Shown one piece after another: positions 1-10,792 of a stretch of 64,000 nt of DNA. The DNA is from Lobosporangium transversale (Eukaryota > Mortierellomycota > Mortierellomycetes > Mortierellales > Mortierellaceae), in NCBI RefSeq assembly GCF_002105155.1, contig NW_019028984.1, positions 558,001-622,000 on the forward strand. The letters run 5' to 3'. Each line of letters begins with the position of its first letter. Within the stretch, counting starts at the first letter, position 1. Position numbers and translations under genes: made by a program. Below the pieces are notes generated by a model that saw only the letters and a program-made list of their open reading frames with translations, did no database searches and had not been told where the DNA came from.

Positions 1-432
1 CGTTTCTGGTTGATGCACATTAGGGCGTCTGCTTAACGACCGAAGCGATTGCGCATTTTGCAGGACGAGCGCAGTGCTCTTGAGACTGATAAGGGATAAT
101 TCAAGCTCGTAAAGATAACAGCAATTGGGCAAAAGAGCATCTATGAGAGTGTCGTCTGGGCATAAAAGGATTCGGATAAAATGACAGTTGTTTTGTAGAT
201 ACGTCCTGGAGAGAGGCTGAGTTCGCAGCCTCTCCATAGCCCACCCTGAGGGAAGCTGGACAAAATACCAGAAACGGTGCTGAAGGACAACATTCCAGGT
301 TTTATTCACACGTAACGCATTGGTCAGGCTGTTCCGGTCCAGATGATTTCCGATGAGGCTGATAATTTCTGGCAGGTTAAGTGGATTAGAGGAAGAATCA
401 TGATTAAATGCTTCTGTAGCAATATTTTGCAT
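1..432 (-). CDS. F-box protein, N-terminal part (runs off the window)
   Basis: The reverse frame is open for 144 codons from an ATG at 432 to the window edge, so the 3' part of the gene lies outside. Residues about 18-55 form an F-box: LPEIISLIGNHLDRNSL followed by ALRVNKTWN, with a Trp-containing tail (HRFWYFV). After it comes a Leu/Cys-rich stretch (RILLCPDDTLIDALL, then LYELELSL) that reads like the start of leucine-rich repeats. By family knowledge such proteins are substrate receptors of SCF ubiquitin ligases, binding Skp1 through the F-box. Large F-box/LRR families with this LPEI...NHLD pattern are common in Mortierella-type fungi. The substrate cannot be inferred. No intron is visible in the part present. 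Confidence 0.8.
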   Translation of the reverse strand, partial: MQNIATEAFNHDSSSNPLNLPEIISLIGNHLDRNSLTNALRVNKTWNVVLQHRFWYFVQLPSGWAMERLRTQPLSRTYLQNNCHFIRILLCPDDTLIDALLPNCCYLYELELSLISLKSTALVLQNAQSLRSLSRRPNVHQPET

Positions 433-1000
433 GGTTACAGGCTTATAACATACAATTTTCTTGAGAAGTGGGTAAGATAAGAAAAGGTCAAGATGATGTG
501 ATGACTGTTATTGAAGTTGCAACTTGCCACCATTTGATAAAATGATTCAGCCACTGCTTTCCTTAATTCTATATTTCAAGCACACGAAATTTATTTTAAA
601 GGGTATCCTGACATTATAGGGTCCATTTTCAGTACCCAGAAACCATTTTTTAAGGCTTATTGATTCTTTATGCTATGGCGGATCTTTTCAGTAGCGATTC
701 GTCAAAATTTACCTACAAACTGAAATACTACATATTTATAGCGATAAGTGCTGCCTATTCACTATTCCTGTATTAAAAGTATCCCACCCAATAATGTTTT
801 TGGTTGACAATTCTCCCACATGCAAATGTTTCACTCTCGACCGTTACGCAGTTTTTCTCGCACTGATTTTTAGCTCCAAGCTCTACTCCGCCACTACTAC
901 TTAAGGTGCCATCTGTCATTTTTCCTTTGCCTTCCGCCATCTTTTCCTTTGTCTTTCTTTATCTTTTAACTTCTTCCCCCTTTATCGAGCTTCACTAAAA
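433..1000. other. Divergent intergenic region
   Basis: This AT-rich spacer lies between the F-box gene (leftward) and the coiled-coil gene (rightward), so it should hold both promoters. A pyrimidine-rich stretch (about 915-990) immediately precedes the ATG at 1001, as in several other genes of this window. I see no coding frame in it. Confidence 0.6.
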
Positions 1001-1906
1001 ATGCCAAAAATGGCTCTAGAATGCACTAGTACGTTCTGTGTTCTAGGAATTAACTTCAACGCCTCGCTATCAAAGAATGAAAGAGTTCATCAGAGAGAAT
1101 ACCATATATCCGTCTTGAGAATGAATCTCGGAGAGCCGAAATGCATCGTGGAGATAAGTCGACAAAGTTTGTTGGGAGGAGACTTCAGGTGTTCGTGCGG
1201 CGGCAGATATAAAGCTGCCCGGAGCATGCGTAATCACTGTTACCAATGTCTATTTATAAAAGACGTAGCCTCCTTTGCAGTCAAGAATGGAACAGATGTT
1301 ACCACCTCTTATATAACAGTGAAGCTATCGCCAACATCAACTCATTTCGATCGAGATCCCGCAGAGACCATTCAGCAAAAAAGACAAAGAAAGGGGACAG
1401 ATGAATATGAGGAATATCATGGAATTGAAGATAGGGTGCAGAAAGATGAGATACAGGGAAATGAGATACAGGAAGATGAGATACAGGAAGATGAGATACA
1501 GGGAAATAAGGTACAGAAAGATGGAATACAGGAAGATGGGCATCGTAAGGTTAAGCAGAAGGCGAAAAGTACTCGCGCCGACAGGGCAATATATCTTCTA
1601 GAACAACTCCTAAAAGAAGCCCAAAAACAGAATGAGCGCCTAGCAACAATAGACGCCCGGGTAGATAACACACTCAATGGTATGACGATAATCGTCAAAG
1701 ACGTCGTCCAGATCATCAAGGATGAGGTTCAAATCGTCAAGGATGCAGTACAGGCCATCAATGCCGTCAAGAATGACGTCAAGCTCGTCAAAAATGAGAT
1801 CAACGAGATGTCTATGCTCCCCATCCCGTCAAGGAAGAGATCCAGATCATCAAGGAGGAGGTCTAGATCCTCGAGCACTATCGACAAGGTGTGTCAAACT
1901 TTTTAG
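1001..1906 (+). CDS. Hypothetical protein with a Cys/His cluster, tandem repeats and a basic SR tail
   Basis: A single open frame encodes 301 residues of no family I recognise. The N-terminal half contains a compact Cys/His cluster at about residues 63-83 (CSCGGRYKAARSMRNHCYQC) that could bind one zinc ion. Residues about 143-182 are a five-residue repeat (units such as DEIQE and NEIQG), matched by a 15 bp DNA repeat. Residues about 195-270 are a predicted coiled coil. Its second part has a seven-residue period (IVKDVVQ, IIKDEVQ, IVKDAVQ), also visible as a 21 bp DNA repeat. The C-terminus is Arg/Ser-rich (SRKRSRSSRRRSRSSS), which suggests nuclear location or RNA contact. A continuation past the stop by splicing at the GTGTGT near 1889 cannot be excluded. 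The protein is probably real because codon use is protein-like along the whole frame, but its function is unknown. Confidence 0.6.
   Translation: MPKMALECTSTFCVLGINFNASLSKNERVHQREYHISVLRMNLGEPKCIVEISRQSLLGGDFRCSCGGRYKAARSMRNHCYQCLFIKDVASFAVKNGTDVTTSYITVKLSPTSTHFDRDPAETIQQKRQRKGTDEYEEYHGIEDRVQKDEIQGNEIQEDEIQEDEIQGNKVQKDGIQEDGHRKVKQKAKSTRADRAIYLLEQLLKEAQKQNERLATIDARVDNTLNGMTIIVKDVVQIIKDEVQIVKDAVQAINAVKNDVKLVKNEINEMSMLPIPSRKRSRSSRRRSRSSSTIDKVCQTF
1435..1540 (+). repeat. 15 bp tandem repeat inside a coding region
   Basis: About seven imperfect copies of a 15 bp unit (gatgagatacaggaa type) encode the five-residue DEIQE repeat of the coiled-coil protein. The period stays in frame, so copy-number change would not break the gene. 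Confidence 0.85.
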
Positions 1907-2491
1907 CTAATCACTAGTGCAGCAGCAAGGTTTCTTCTCTGATAACAGGACATCTGCAACTCATTCTATACTCTAACCCAAGGCGATGAACCAAGAAATG
2001 CCAAAACAAAAAGTCGGAGGAAGAACGCAAAAAATAGCTTTATTTTCGCTAGGCACTCCTGACTCCTGCCTTGTGCTGAGTTTTCAAACTCTAGCTCCCT
2101 TCTTCCTATCTTCACTCATACTTCTTTCTATCTCATTGATATTAATAAAACATTGCGTACTCCCCTTTTGTAGATGGGTCAATGGGTTCATATGTACTTC
2201 CTGCTGATACAGAATTTGTGGCAGCTCATATCTCGTACTGCTGCTCTCACTCTTTGAACTAGTTCTATCATCAATCATCAAATTCCTCGATTGCATGCAA
2301 TAAATCTATCAACTGATGGTGGTTCCATTTCCTGAAATGTATCTTTACTGCTATTGGCATCAAGTACAACGTTGTATTAGTCTTGTTCGGCTTAGTGGTG
2401 TATTTTGAAGCTGCTTTTTTGGAGCTGTTTCCTAGAACGGAATGGTCGCAGAGAGTCAGCTTCATGTCAATGAATAGAATAGTGTAATGTG
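1907..2491. other. Intergenic, no gene seen
   Basis: This spacer separates the coiled-coil gene from the transposon. Short frames on both strands lack family features. Nothing regulatory stands out. Confidence 0.5.

Positions 2492-2525
<34 letters not shown>
2492..2525 (+). repeat. Oligo(A) run, 34 nt
   Basis: A pure A run ends about 10 bp before the left end of the Tc1/mariner element. Similar runs occur throughout the window, so it is not a retroposition tail of this element. Confidence 0.9.
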
Positions 2526-2527
<2 letters not shown>

Positions 2528-2535
2528 TACATGTA

Positions 2536-2565
2536 CAGTCACATGAAAAAATTATACGGCAAAAT
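2536..2565 (+). repeat. Left terminal inverted repeat of the Tc1/mariner element
   Basis: It begins CAGTCACATGAAAAAATTAT and pairs with 3841-3870, with about three mismatches in 30 bases. Confidence 0.9.
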
Positions 2566-2656
2566 AAATTTAGAAAATAATTGACGCGAAGATAGCATCA
2601 TCCTCTCTCTTTCTTTTTCTCATTTTTCACAACAATAACAACTTGAAAAAACCACC

Positions 2657-3670
2657 ATGCCTTTAAATTTGGATATCGAGGATAAAGTTATCATGGTTGG
2701 AATGCATCTTGCGGGAATGAAGGATGCGGAGATCGCGCTGAAACGTAATGTATCAAGATCAACGGTCTACACTATTATTCAAAGATATTACAAAAGAGGT
2801 ACCACCGCTCGCGCCCCCGCCCCAGGACGACCAAGAGCACTGAGTGAAAGAGATATCAGGAGCATAGTGCGCTGCACAAAGAGAGAAAGGAGAGCCACTC
2901 TTAAGGACATCACCAATCAATTGGCGAAGAAAGTGTGCACAAGGACCGTTGCAGAGATATTGCATTCACTGGGTATCTTCAGCCGGATCGCGGTTCCAAA
3001 ACCATACTTAAATGAAGATCATATGAAGAAGCGACTGGCTTTTGCCAAAAAGTACGAGAGTTGGTCCAATGAAGATTGGAGTCGGGTAGTTTGGACTGAT
3101 GAATCGTCATTTGAAGTTGGCGAGAATTTCCGTAAGATAAGAGTTTGGCGTACGGCGGAGGAAAAGTACGACCACGATTGCCTTATACCCACTTTCAAGA
3201 GTGGTAGAACATCCTTGATGGTCTGGGGGGCATTCACATCAACCAAAAAGTCTCGGTTGGTTATATTTAAACGAGGTCGTAGAGATGGGCAGTGTTTTGT
3301 GGAAGATGTATATAAAGTTGAACTAATCAGGTTTATGGCTGAAGTAGAGGGCGGCATTCTCATGGAGGATAATGCTCCAGTCCATACTTGTAAGATAGCA
3401 AAAGAATGGCGTGAAAATAACAACATCTCTAGGATTCCAGACTGGCCAGCATGTTCTCCGGATATAAACCCCATCGAGCGTGTATGGTCATTTCTCGCTA
3501 ATGCACTCGATAAGCGCTCCAGAGGACCAAGAGATCTCCCCAGTCTCGCAGTAGCTCTTACTAAGGAGTGGAATAATTTGCCACAAGAGAAACTGGCAAG
3601 CCTTGTTGATTCCATGCCCAACAGGCTGAAAGAAGTGAGGAAGGCTAAAGGTGGGCACACTCATTATTAA
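2657..3670 (+). CDS. Tc1/mariner-family transposase (DDE)
   Basis: The 337-residue protein has the full family layout. A first helix-turn-helix lies at about residues 10-50 (GMKDAEIALKRNVSRSTVY). An AT-hook-like GRPRAL follows at about 58, then a second helix-turn-helix (RATLKDITNQLAKK). The catalytic core follows, with the first Asp in VWTDESSFEVG, the second in LMEDNAPVHT and the Glu in SPDINPIERVW. By my count 35 residues separate the second Asp from the Glu (DD35E), one more than the 34 of classical Tc1. The protein cuts at the inverted repeats and inserts at TA. No stop or frameshift is present. The ATG at 2657 has a good context (accaccATGC) and lies 121 bp inside the left end. Confidence 0.95.
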   Translation: MPLNLDIEDKVIMVGMHLAGMKDAEIALKRNVSRSTVYTIIQRYYKRGTTARAPAPGRPRALSERDIRSIVRCTKRERRATLKDITNQLAKKVCTRTVAEILHSLGIFSRIAVPKPYLNEDHMKKRLAFAKKYESWSNEDWSRVVWTDESSFEVGENFRKIRVWRTAEEKYDHDCLIPTFKSGRTSLMVWGAFTSTKKSRLVIFKRGRRDGQCFVEDVYKVELIRFMAEVEGGILMEDNAPVHTCKIAKEWRENNNISRIPDWPACSPDINPIERVWSFLANALDKRSRGPRDLPSLAVALTKEWNNLPQEKLASLVDSMPNRLKEVRKAKGGHTHY

Positions 3671-3840
3671 ACCCACATAGTACTTTTACCTTTCATACAG
3701 TATATCCTCAAAACCTCCATAAAGAAACAAAATCGACCTCTTTAACGAATTCTAAAGTTTCATGTTGATTGATAAAGTCTTTGTGTATGTTGTCTATGAT
3801 CTGTTTGTCAAGGGTGCTCAAAAAATTACAAAAAAAATAG

Positions 3841-3870
3841 AATTTGCCGTAAAATTTCTTCATGTGACTG
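3841..3870 (-). repeat. Right terminal inverted repeat of the Tc1/mariner element
   Basis: Read on the reverse strand it begins CAGTCACATGAAGAAATTTT, matching the left end. A TA dinucleotide follows at 3871-3872. Confidence 0.9.
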
Positions 3871-3872
3871 TA

Positions 3873-4195
3873 CAGTCACAGAATTGGTGGCAATTGGTGG
3901 CGAATAACAAGGACAATCGCTTGTTTCATTGATAATTAATTGCCTTGACCCTTTCTCGACGCAGAACGGAATGAATCCATGAGCTTTAGCCAAATGTAAA
4001 AACGTGACATCCTATTTAATAAAGCTTGATCTTACATCGAGTTGATGAATTGTTTCTTCATTACAAATCACTCAGTTACTCTGGACACATTCAACTTCGG
4101 TATCCTTTTCTTTATTGAAACCTGTTTCTTTGCCAAATTCAGGTGGTGGAAATCAGCAATAAACCTGTACAAAATTAGAATTTCTTCTCCCGACC
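3873..4195. other. Upstream region of RAD54
   Basis: This is the spacer between the transposon and the RAD54 start, presumably the RAD54 promoter. It holds a short tandem ggtggcaattggtggc and no coding frame. The transposon insertion lies only about 325 bp upstream of the RAD54 ATG. Confidence 0.5.
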
Positions 4196-6392
4196 ATGTC
4201 AGAGTCAACGACCACTACCTCAGCTTCAGCATCTAATGTACCATTTTTGAAGGAACGCAATCAGAACAAGGGCGTTCGCAAGCGCAATCTTTCTGACGAT
4301 GAATGGGCTGAGGAAGACAACAGTAATTCAATTGCTAATGGCCACTACAACGCTAAAAAAGCACTACAGACCACACGTACTACTCGTTCTGGACGATCAC
4401 CATTGACCGCATTGAAGGTTAACATTTCATCGAAGCCTCTTCTTGTCAAACAACCGCCCAGTAACAAATCCTTACAGACACTTGGAAAAAGGTTCAAAGT
4501 ACCTACATTTACAGATCCCAGCAAAGCACCAGCACCCTCGAGAACAGGGGCATTCAACCTCGGAGTAAAGCGAAGGCCTCCAGTAGAGGCCAAATCAGCG
4601 CATGATTACACTATGGAGGGATCGATCATTCTTTATGACCCTGCATGGGCGCAACTAGATGAGGCTCAACGAGAAGAAGAAATGCTTCTCGAAGCTTCAC
4701 AGGGAAGCGCAAGTACCGAAGGAGACGACACAACGCCCCAGGTCATCATACCCAAGAAAGAGAAGGCCAAATACAAGTCGATAGCAGAAATGCTTGGGCT
4801 CACAAAATCAAAAGAACTTCCTAAAGTTCATGTCGTGGTATGTATAAATTGATCTTGCATTGGCGAGTTCTAGTATTCAAGCTCTTTGATAGATACCAGA
4901 TGAACTTACTTGCGACATTCCTAGGTCGACCCTATTCTAGGCAGAGTTTTGCGGCCACATCAGGTTGAAGGAGTCAAATTTATGTACAAATGCACCACAG
5001 GAGCTGTAGTACCAGATGCATTTGGGTGTATTATGGCGGATGAAATGGGACTTGGAAAGACAGTACGTTCTTTGACATTTTGCACTAACATCGGCAGTTA
5101 TTTTAATAGAATGATGCGTCTTACATATCTATATCATATGTACATTTAGCTGCAATGCCTCACGCTACTATGGACATTACTAAAGCAATCTCCGGATTTT
5201 GGCAAAGGAACTATTGAAAAATGCATCATCTGCTGTCCATCATCGTTGGTGAGGAACTGGGCGAATGAGATCATCAAATGGCTAGGCCCTGGCAAGATTG
5301 GGGTCATGACCTGCGACGGCAAGGGCACCAAAGAGGATACAACTAATGCCATGAAACAGTGGGCATCGGCCAGGCAGCGCATGGTTGTAAATCCTGTCCT
5401 TATCATCAGCTATGAAAGTTTGCGAATGTATGCGCCTATTTTAGCACAGACACCTATCGGGTTAATGTTATGTGACGAAGGTCATCGCTTGAAGAACTCG
5501 AGTAAGTTGCACTGCCTTTGAGCATAAGACTTTATGCTTGCACGACTTTGCCATGTTGGACTAATTTATTTCTTTTATGGGATGTCAGATTCACAAACTT
5601 TCGTAGCGTTAAACGAGCTGAATGTGCAAAGACGTGTTATTCTCTCAGGTACACCCATTCAAAATGACCTCTCCGAATACTTTTCACTTATCAATTTTGC
5701 GATCCCAGGGCTGTTGGGGTCAACAACTGAGTTCAGGAAGAACTATGAGTTGCCTATTCTTCGTGGACGCGACTCCGAGGCATCTGAAAAAGAGCAAGAA
5801 ATTAGCAACCAAAAGCTTACTGAGCTTTCAGGGGTGGTTAACAAGTTTATTATCAGGCGCACAAACGATATTCTGTCGAAGTATTGTAAGTTCACTCTCG
5901 TGGTTTTTCGGTAGTAAAACTTCTTGACGATAGCACTTCATTAGGACTGACCGCTTTCTTCTGGCACAACATCTAGTACCTACCAAATTTGAGCACGTCG
6001 TCTTCTGCAAGCTGTCGCCCTTCCAGCTAGACCTATATAAACATTTTATTAACTCTAAATCAATTCAGAAGCTACTTCGTGGACAAGGATCACAGCCACT
6101 AAAGGCAATTGGATTGCTAAAGAAGCTGTGTAATCATCCAGACCTGCTGGATTTGCCTGATGACTTGCAAGGATGTGAGGCGTTGCTCCCGCCAGATTAT
6201 CAAACTAAGAGCTCCAAGAAGCCGATGTCGCGTGGGGGCATTTTAGTACAACCAGAGTTTTCAGGCAAGATGATGGTACTAGCGCGCATGCTGGCCAAGA
6301 TTAAAAAGGACACAAATGATAAGATTGTGCTAATCTCGAACTACACACAAACCCTGGATATCTTTGAGAAGCTCTGTCGGCAGAACCAGTAT

Positions 6393-6424
<32 letters not shown>

Positions 6425-7234
6425 GATAACCCATAGACCAATCTGTACATGTTGTGAATATCGTATGTCGTCTAACTTCTCTGATGTTTGAATATATCTC
6501 ACGCACATAGGTATGGGGTGTTGCGATTGGATGGAACCATGACTATCAGCAAGAGGCAGAAGCTTGTCGATCGCTTCAATAACCCCGATGGCAACGAGTT
6601 CGTGTTCCTGTTGAGCAGCAAGGCAGGAGGATGTGGACTCAACTTGATTGGAGCAAATCGACTTGTTCTTTTTGATCCCGACTGGAATCCAGCTTCAGAT
6701 CAACAGGCGCTAGCACGTGTGTGGCGCGATGGTCAAAAGAAAGACTGTAAGTATCAATGTTATTATAGGGATATTTTGCGCTTCTTAGAGTCATGCTCAT
6801 GACTTTATCCGGCTGACTTTATATTTATCGCCGCTATATAATTATTTATGCTTGTAGGTTTTGTTTATCGATTCATTGCAACGGGATCAATTGAAGAGAA
6901 AATCTTCCAGCGGCAATCACATAAACAATCGCTCTCGTCATGTGTAGTGGATGAAGACCAAGATGTAGAACGGCATTTCTCACAGGAAAATTTGCGCCAA
7001 CTCTTTCAGTTCAATGACACGACTGAGTGCTGTGATACACACGAGACATTCAAGTGTAAGCGGTGCGTGGATGGACGCCAAGTGATGAAGGCAGCACAGG
7101 TATCTTATGGCGATACTTCCACATGGAACCACTTCAAGGGCGACCACGATCTTATGAAGTTGACAGACCCGTTACTCAAGGAGGAGGCTGACACAAATGC
7201 GGTCTCGTTTGTATTTCAGTACATTTCACATTAG
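4196..7234 (+). CDS. RAD54: DNA repair/recombination ATPase Rad54 (SNF2 family)
   Basis: Seven exons (4196-4837, 4925-5062, 5150-5501, 5589-5885, 5977-6388, 6511-6746, 6858-7234) join in frame to 817 residues. The order follows the family: a disordered basic N-terminus, then [17 protein letters not shown]. Walker A DEMGLGKT lies at residues 253-260, then [18 protein letters not shown], the DEGH box ([10 protein letters not shown], about 369-372) and motif III ([10 protein letters not shown]). The second RecA lobe carries VLRLDGTM and [17 protein letters not shown], and the protein ends in [19 protein letters not shown] and a Cys-rich tail ([13 protein letters not shown]), as in yeast and animal Rad54. 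By family knowledge the protein translocates on double-stranded DNA and helps Rad51 in strand invasion in the nucleus. Intron 5 carries a T30 run (6394-6423) just after its donor. Length and all motifs look intact. Confidence 0.97.
6394..6423 (+). repeat. T30 run in RAD54 intron 5
   Basis: A pure T run begins four bases after the donor G. It is representative of runs in many introns of the window. Confidence 0.9.
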
Positions 7235-8682
7235 ATGTCTGTTTTTTCTCTATCTTCTGCATACTATTGTCCTCCATTGTTGTATCAAAGCTTCATGATT
7301 ATTTTGTCTTGTATTTGTAGATTGTTGCTGTGTTGGTCATCCTCAATGAACTGACTTTTTAGATACTAGTCATTGGCCTTTTCATTTCTCTGACAGCCTT
7401 TAATAAAAAAATAGAAAAAAATAGAAAAATAAAAAAATAAAAATAAAAAGAGACTATCTTATACATTACAAAAATTGGTTGGCTGGGGATAGGTTTACTG
7501 GAGTGCAAAGGATGCTGGAGTATTAGAATATCAAAAAGACTTGGTCCCAAAACCAATCAGTAGTTTGAACCATCAGATATGAGCACATTCTTATAATATG
7601 CCTTTTCAACGATCCGTCCGTTTATTGACTTCTTAGAGCTAAATAATATTTCTGGCACAATACCATAATCAAGGAGACCTCAAATAGCATGTTTGTGTAT
7701 GCAGGTTCACACATACGCCCTGGAGAAATGTTAAAAAGTGATACGGCAGGACGACCTTGGAAATGCCATCCACTCCACATTCACAATAGGTTAACCATTG
7801 CTATCGCTGCTCGGAGAGGATGGCAACTTCATCGCTTAAAGCTAATTCTAGCAATCGATATCTCAGCATTCGAGAAATACAGGCCCCGGTGTTGCACTTT
7901 ATCGCAATGATGTATACTCTAACCGATGCACGCATTTAATACGACAAGCTCTCCAGAATAAAAACATAGTCGGGGAGCTTTTGAAGGCAATTGACTACGA
8001 AATCTTTTTTCAGTCGACAACAGAAACTACAACAACATCAGCAGCAACATCAGCACCAGCCCCTTTTTACAAGATGGACAACGATTTCACGTACTGGCGT
8101 CTGTCTATTGCGGAATTCTGACCAGTCTTGTTTAATAAAAAAATAATGTGCTATTGAACCAAGTTTGTTTATAAAGACTAATCAAACCCCAAAGCTTGTG
8201 ATCAGTTTCTAGCAGGACAAGGCTTATATCAGGAAACCCTCCTAAGAGATCATTCGATAAAGAGTTGTTTTAGGTTGTAGAAGTTTTGCCTTTATATAGG
8301 AGGGCCTATGTTACTATATAATTGGGGCTCATTGAATACGATGCTTGGAAATATTGGGAGGAAAGGGCGTAACTTTGGGATTTCACATATGCAAGGAATG
8401 AGAATCTATGGAAGCTGTCATACATTAAAGAAATTTGGGCGAAGCACATTGAGCAATGTGACATCTTTAGTTTCGAAGCGTAAGCATGGTGTTGGTTCTG
8501 TTTCTGTCTGAACCTTCAATGCAATGTGGTCTTATTTACATTGATATTCTTAGCATTCTTACTGTGTGTAGACAAATGATCAGGAAGCATCAGTTGGATG
8601 CTACAGTCTATTGCCTGCCCTCTCTGGCCATTGACAAGAGAGACAGTAACAAGGCATGTATCACCTGACAATGCAAGTCTCG

Positions 8683-8718
<36 letters not shown>

Positions 8719-8958
8719 ATTCTATTGCTTAGTTATTTTCATTTCATTGATCTACTAAAGCCCAACATTTATGCTCGCATCTTTCTGACGCCCAAAGATC
8801 TTCACCGCCTGCTCTTTTTTTTTTTTTTTTTTGCCTTTGTTTTTGCCTTTGTTTTTCAAACCTTCACTCCCCATTCACTCTCTAACAAACATAAGGTCAA
8901 CAGCCGAACATTTACAATAGTCATATCATATTATACCATCCTGTTAAGACTCTTTAAT
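7235..8958. other. Intergenic region with decayed coding remnants
   Basis: A polyadenylation-like taataaaa lies at about 7400, after RAD54. Around 7720-7890 a short frame contains RLTIAIAARRGWQLHRL, which resembles the Copia reverse-transcriptase entry (LAIAA..W..HQ.D) but is not continued. Around 8330-8480 a protein-like stretch (ENLWKLSYIKEIWAKH) is interrupted by stops. Long T runs follow (8689-8717 and about 8815-8832). I see no intact gene. The last 200 bp is presumably the LARP1 promoter and leader. Confidence 0.45.
7716..7890 (+). pseudogene. Possible Copia-type reverse transcriptase fragment
   Basis: A short frame includes RLTIAIAARRGWQLHRL, similar in pattern to the start of the Copia reverse-transcriptase domain, where an Ile/Leu-rich helix is followed by W-x-(I/L)-H-x-x. 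The next expected motif (a hydrophobic residue followed by AFLNG) is degenerate, and neither a catalytic YxDD box nor long terminal repeats were found. The match is short and could be chance. Confidence 0.2.
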
Positions 8959-10754
8959 ATGGTTAGTTCGATAAAGACGCTCGAGGAGCATGAAGATCAG
9001 AAACAAAAGACCACACCCTCCTCTGGATCCAATGCCGTACACCATCCTCATAACAGCACTAGTCACGATCATAACCATCAAAGAAAGCATCAAAACGGTA
9101 ATCAAAAACATAAAAATAATAATAGCCATTTGAAGGAAACCGATCAAGACCAACATCAACAGCACCAGCATCATCAGCAACATCAGCGTCATCAGCGCCA
9201 GTATCAGAACCAGCAACATCAGCACCAGAATCAGCAACAGCGCCGACATCAGCACCGACATCAACAACAGGGACAACATGATGAGGCGATTAAAGTCACC
9301 AAGGAGGGAGCTGTGTCTTCTTCTACAGCTTCAGCTACAGCATCCTCATCTTCGGTTCCTCCAGCCAATATCTGGAAAGCTCGAAAGGAAGCTGCTAATA
9401 ACACTGCTCCGACGAGTTCTGGAGCAGGCACGGAGAAGAGTGCTGGGAAGATCGATGAGGCTACTCTTGGTGAGTTTTATTTTTGTTTGTTTGTTTGTAT
9501 ACATTGGAACGTATTACTTCATAGCACTGCGCGAGGATGAAACCCTTCCATCTATTGGAAGAAAGGCTATTTGGAGAGGTTTTTTTAAAACTTAATTTGG
9601 TCAGTCAAACATATTCCATCGTATCCATGATTTTTCTACAGGTGAATGGCATGATTTAGAATGAAACAGAAATTTATTATGCAAAAGGGAGGAGGGGAGC
9701 TCGGATGTGGACCTACCGCGTCTTGAAACTTACTCTCCCTCTTGAACAAAAAGGAAAAAGGGCGAAAAAAAAAAAAAAAAAAAAAATAGTAGAGCGGATC
9801 CTTTTTTTCTTTTTTTACTTTTTATTCTTCACCGCGACACAACCCAAAGGATAATCATTTGTTCGAGGAACAAACATAGCAAGGTTAAAGATTCGTCCAT
9901 GTCTTAAATTAAATCAATTGCAACATATTCTGACGGATATAGAAACCAAGGATGAGGGCAAACCCAAGGAGAACAACAAACAACCATATTCTCAACAACA
10001 GATACAATCAATTCCGTCGCTTGATGATACGAATGTCTGGCCTGACCCGAGCGTTTCTGCTGAAAAGGAGACCAAGCCAGAACCCACTGCTGTGGCTGCA
10101 CCTGTCAGCAAGAAGGACAAGAGCAAATGGATGCCTGTTACGCCCGCCATCACCCATACAGGGCCAAAATCTGGCCCCAAGGGCCGTGCACGCCATCATA
10201 ACGATGACTATAGCCGTAACCATAATATCCATAATCCTATCAATAGCAATGGTAGCAGTAGCAACAGCACCAACAACAATCATGACCCACAAAGCTCTCG
10301 ACCTCGTAGTAATCCCGTACACGACAGTGATCCTGGTCATGACAACAGAAATACCCCTAATGGTCACTTGAACAACAAAAAAAATGCTTCGGATAGGGGA
10401 ACTCACCCTCTTGCTGTCGGTACAAGCGGTCGTCGAGCCTCCGTACCTGCTATGTTTGACAGCGAGCCCCCACAGAATCAGCGCAACATGGATCGCCACA
10501 ACAATGGACGTGGCCGTAAGTTAGTTAAGATAGAGGCCCAGTTGCACTCCACGCAGATCTTGATCTTTCCATAAACAGTAGAAAATGGCGCTAACCTCTT
10601 GATTCTTGTTAAAAATTTTCAAGGAGGGACAAGATCCTACGGCGCTCGATCTAATAACCGTGCTTCAATGAGCAATGTTCCTCACTTATACCAACAAGGA
10701 GGTTACTTGGATCAGACTGAAAGGCTCAAACCATTCATCCTCCTACAAATGTAC

Positions 10755-10792
<38 letters not shown>

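Larger units (their letters stand above)
2536..3870 (+). mobile_element. Tc1/mariner DNA transposon, 1335 bp, structurally intact
   Basis: The element is bounded by imperfect 30 bp terminal inverted repeats that begin CAGTCACATGAA at both ends (27 of 30 positions match by eye). It is flanked by a TA dinucleotide on each side (2534-2535 and 3871-3872), the target duplication expected for Tc1/mariner. It carries one uninterrupted transposase gene. The small size, clean ends and open frame indicate a recent insertion that may still be mobile. It lies between a hypothetical gene and RAD54 and interrupts neither. The sequence just beyond the right TA repeats the first 8 bases of the inverted repeat (see findings). 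Confidence 0.93.

Noticed and set aside
3019-3660. 213-codon frame opposite the transposase
   Set aside because: Antisense shadow; the sense strand has all DDE and helix-turn-helix motifs.
9525-9579. Extra small exon of LARP1
   Set aside because: Frame-compatible, but its donor (gtttttt) is poor and the encoded residues match nothing in the family; kept only as a note.
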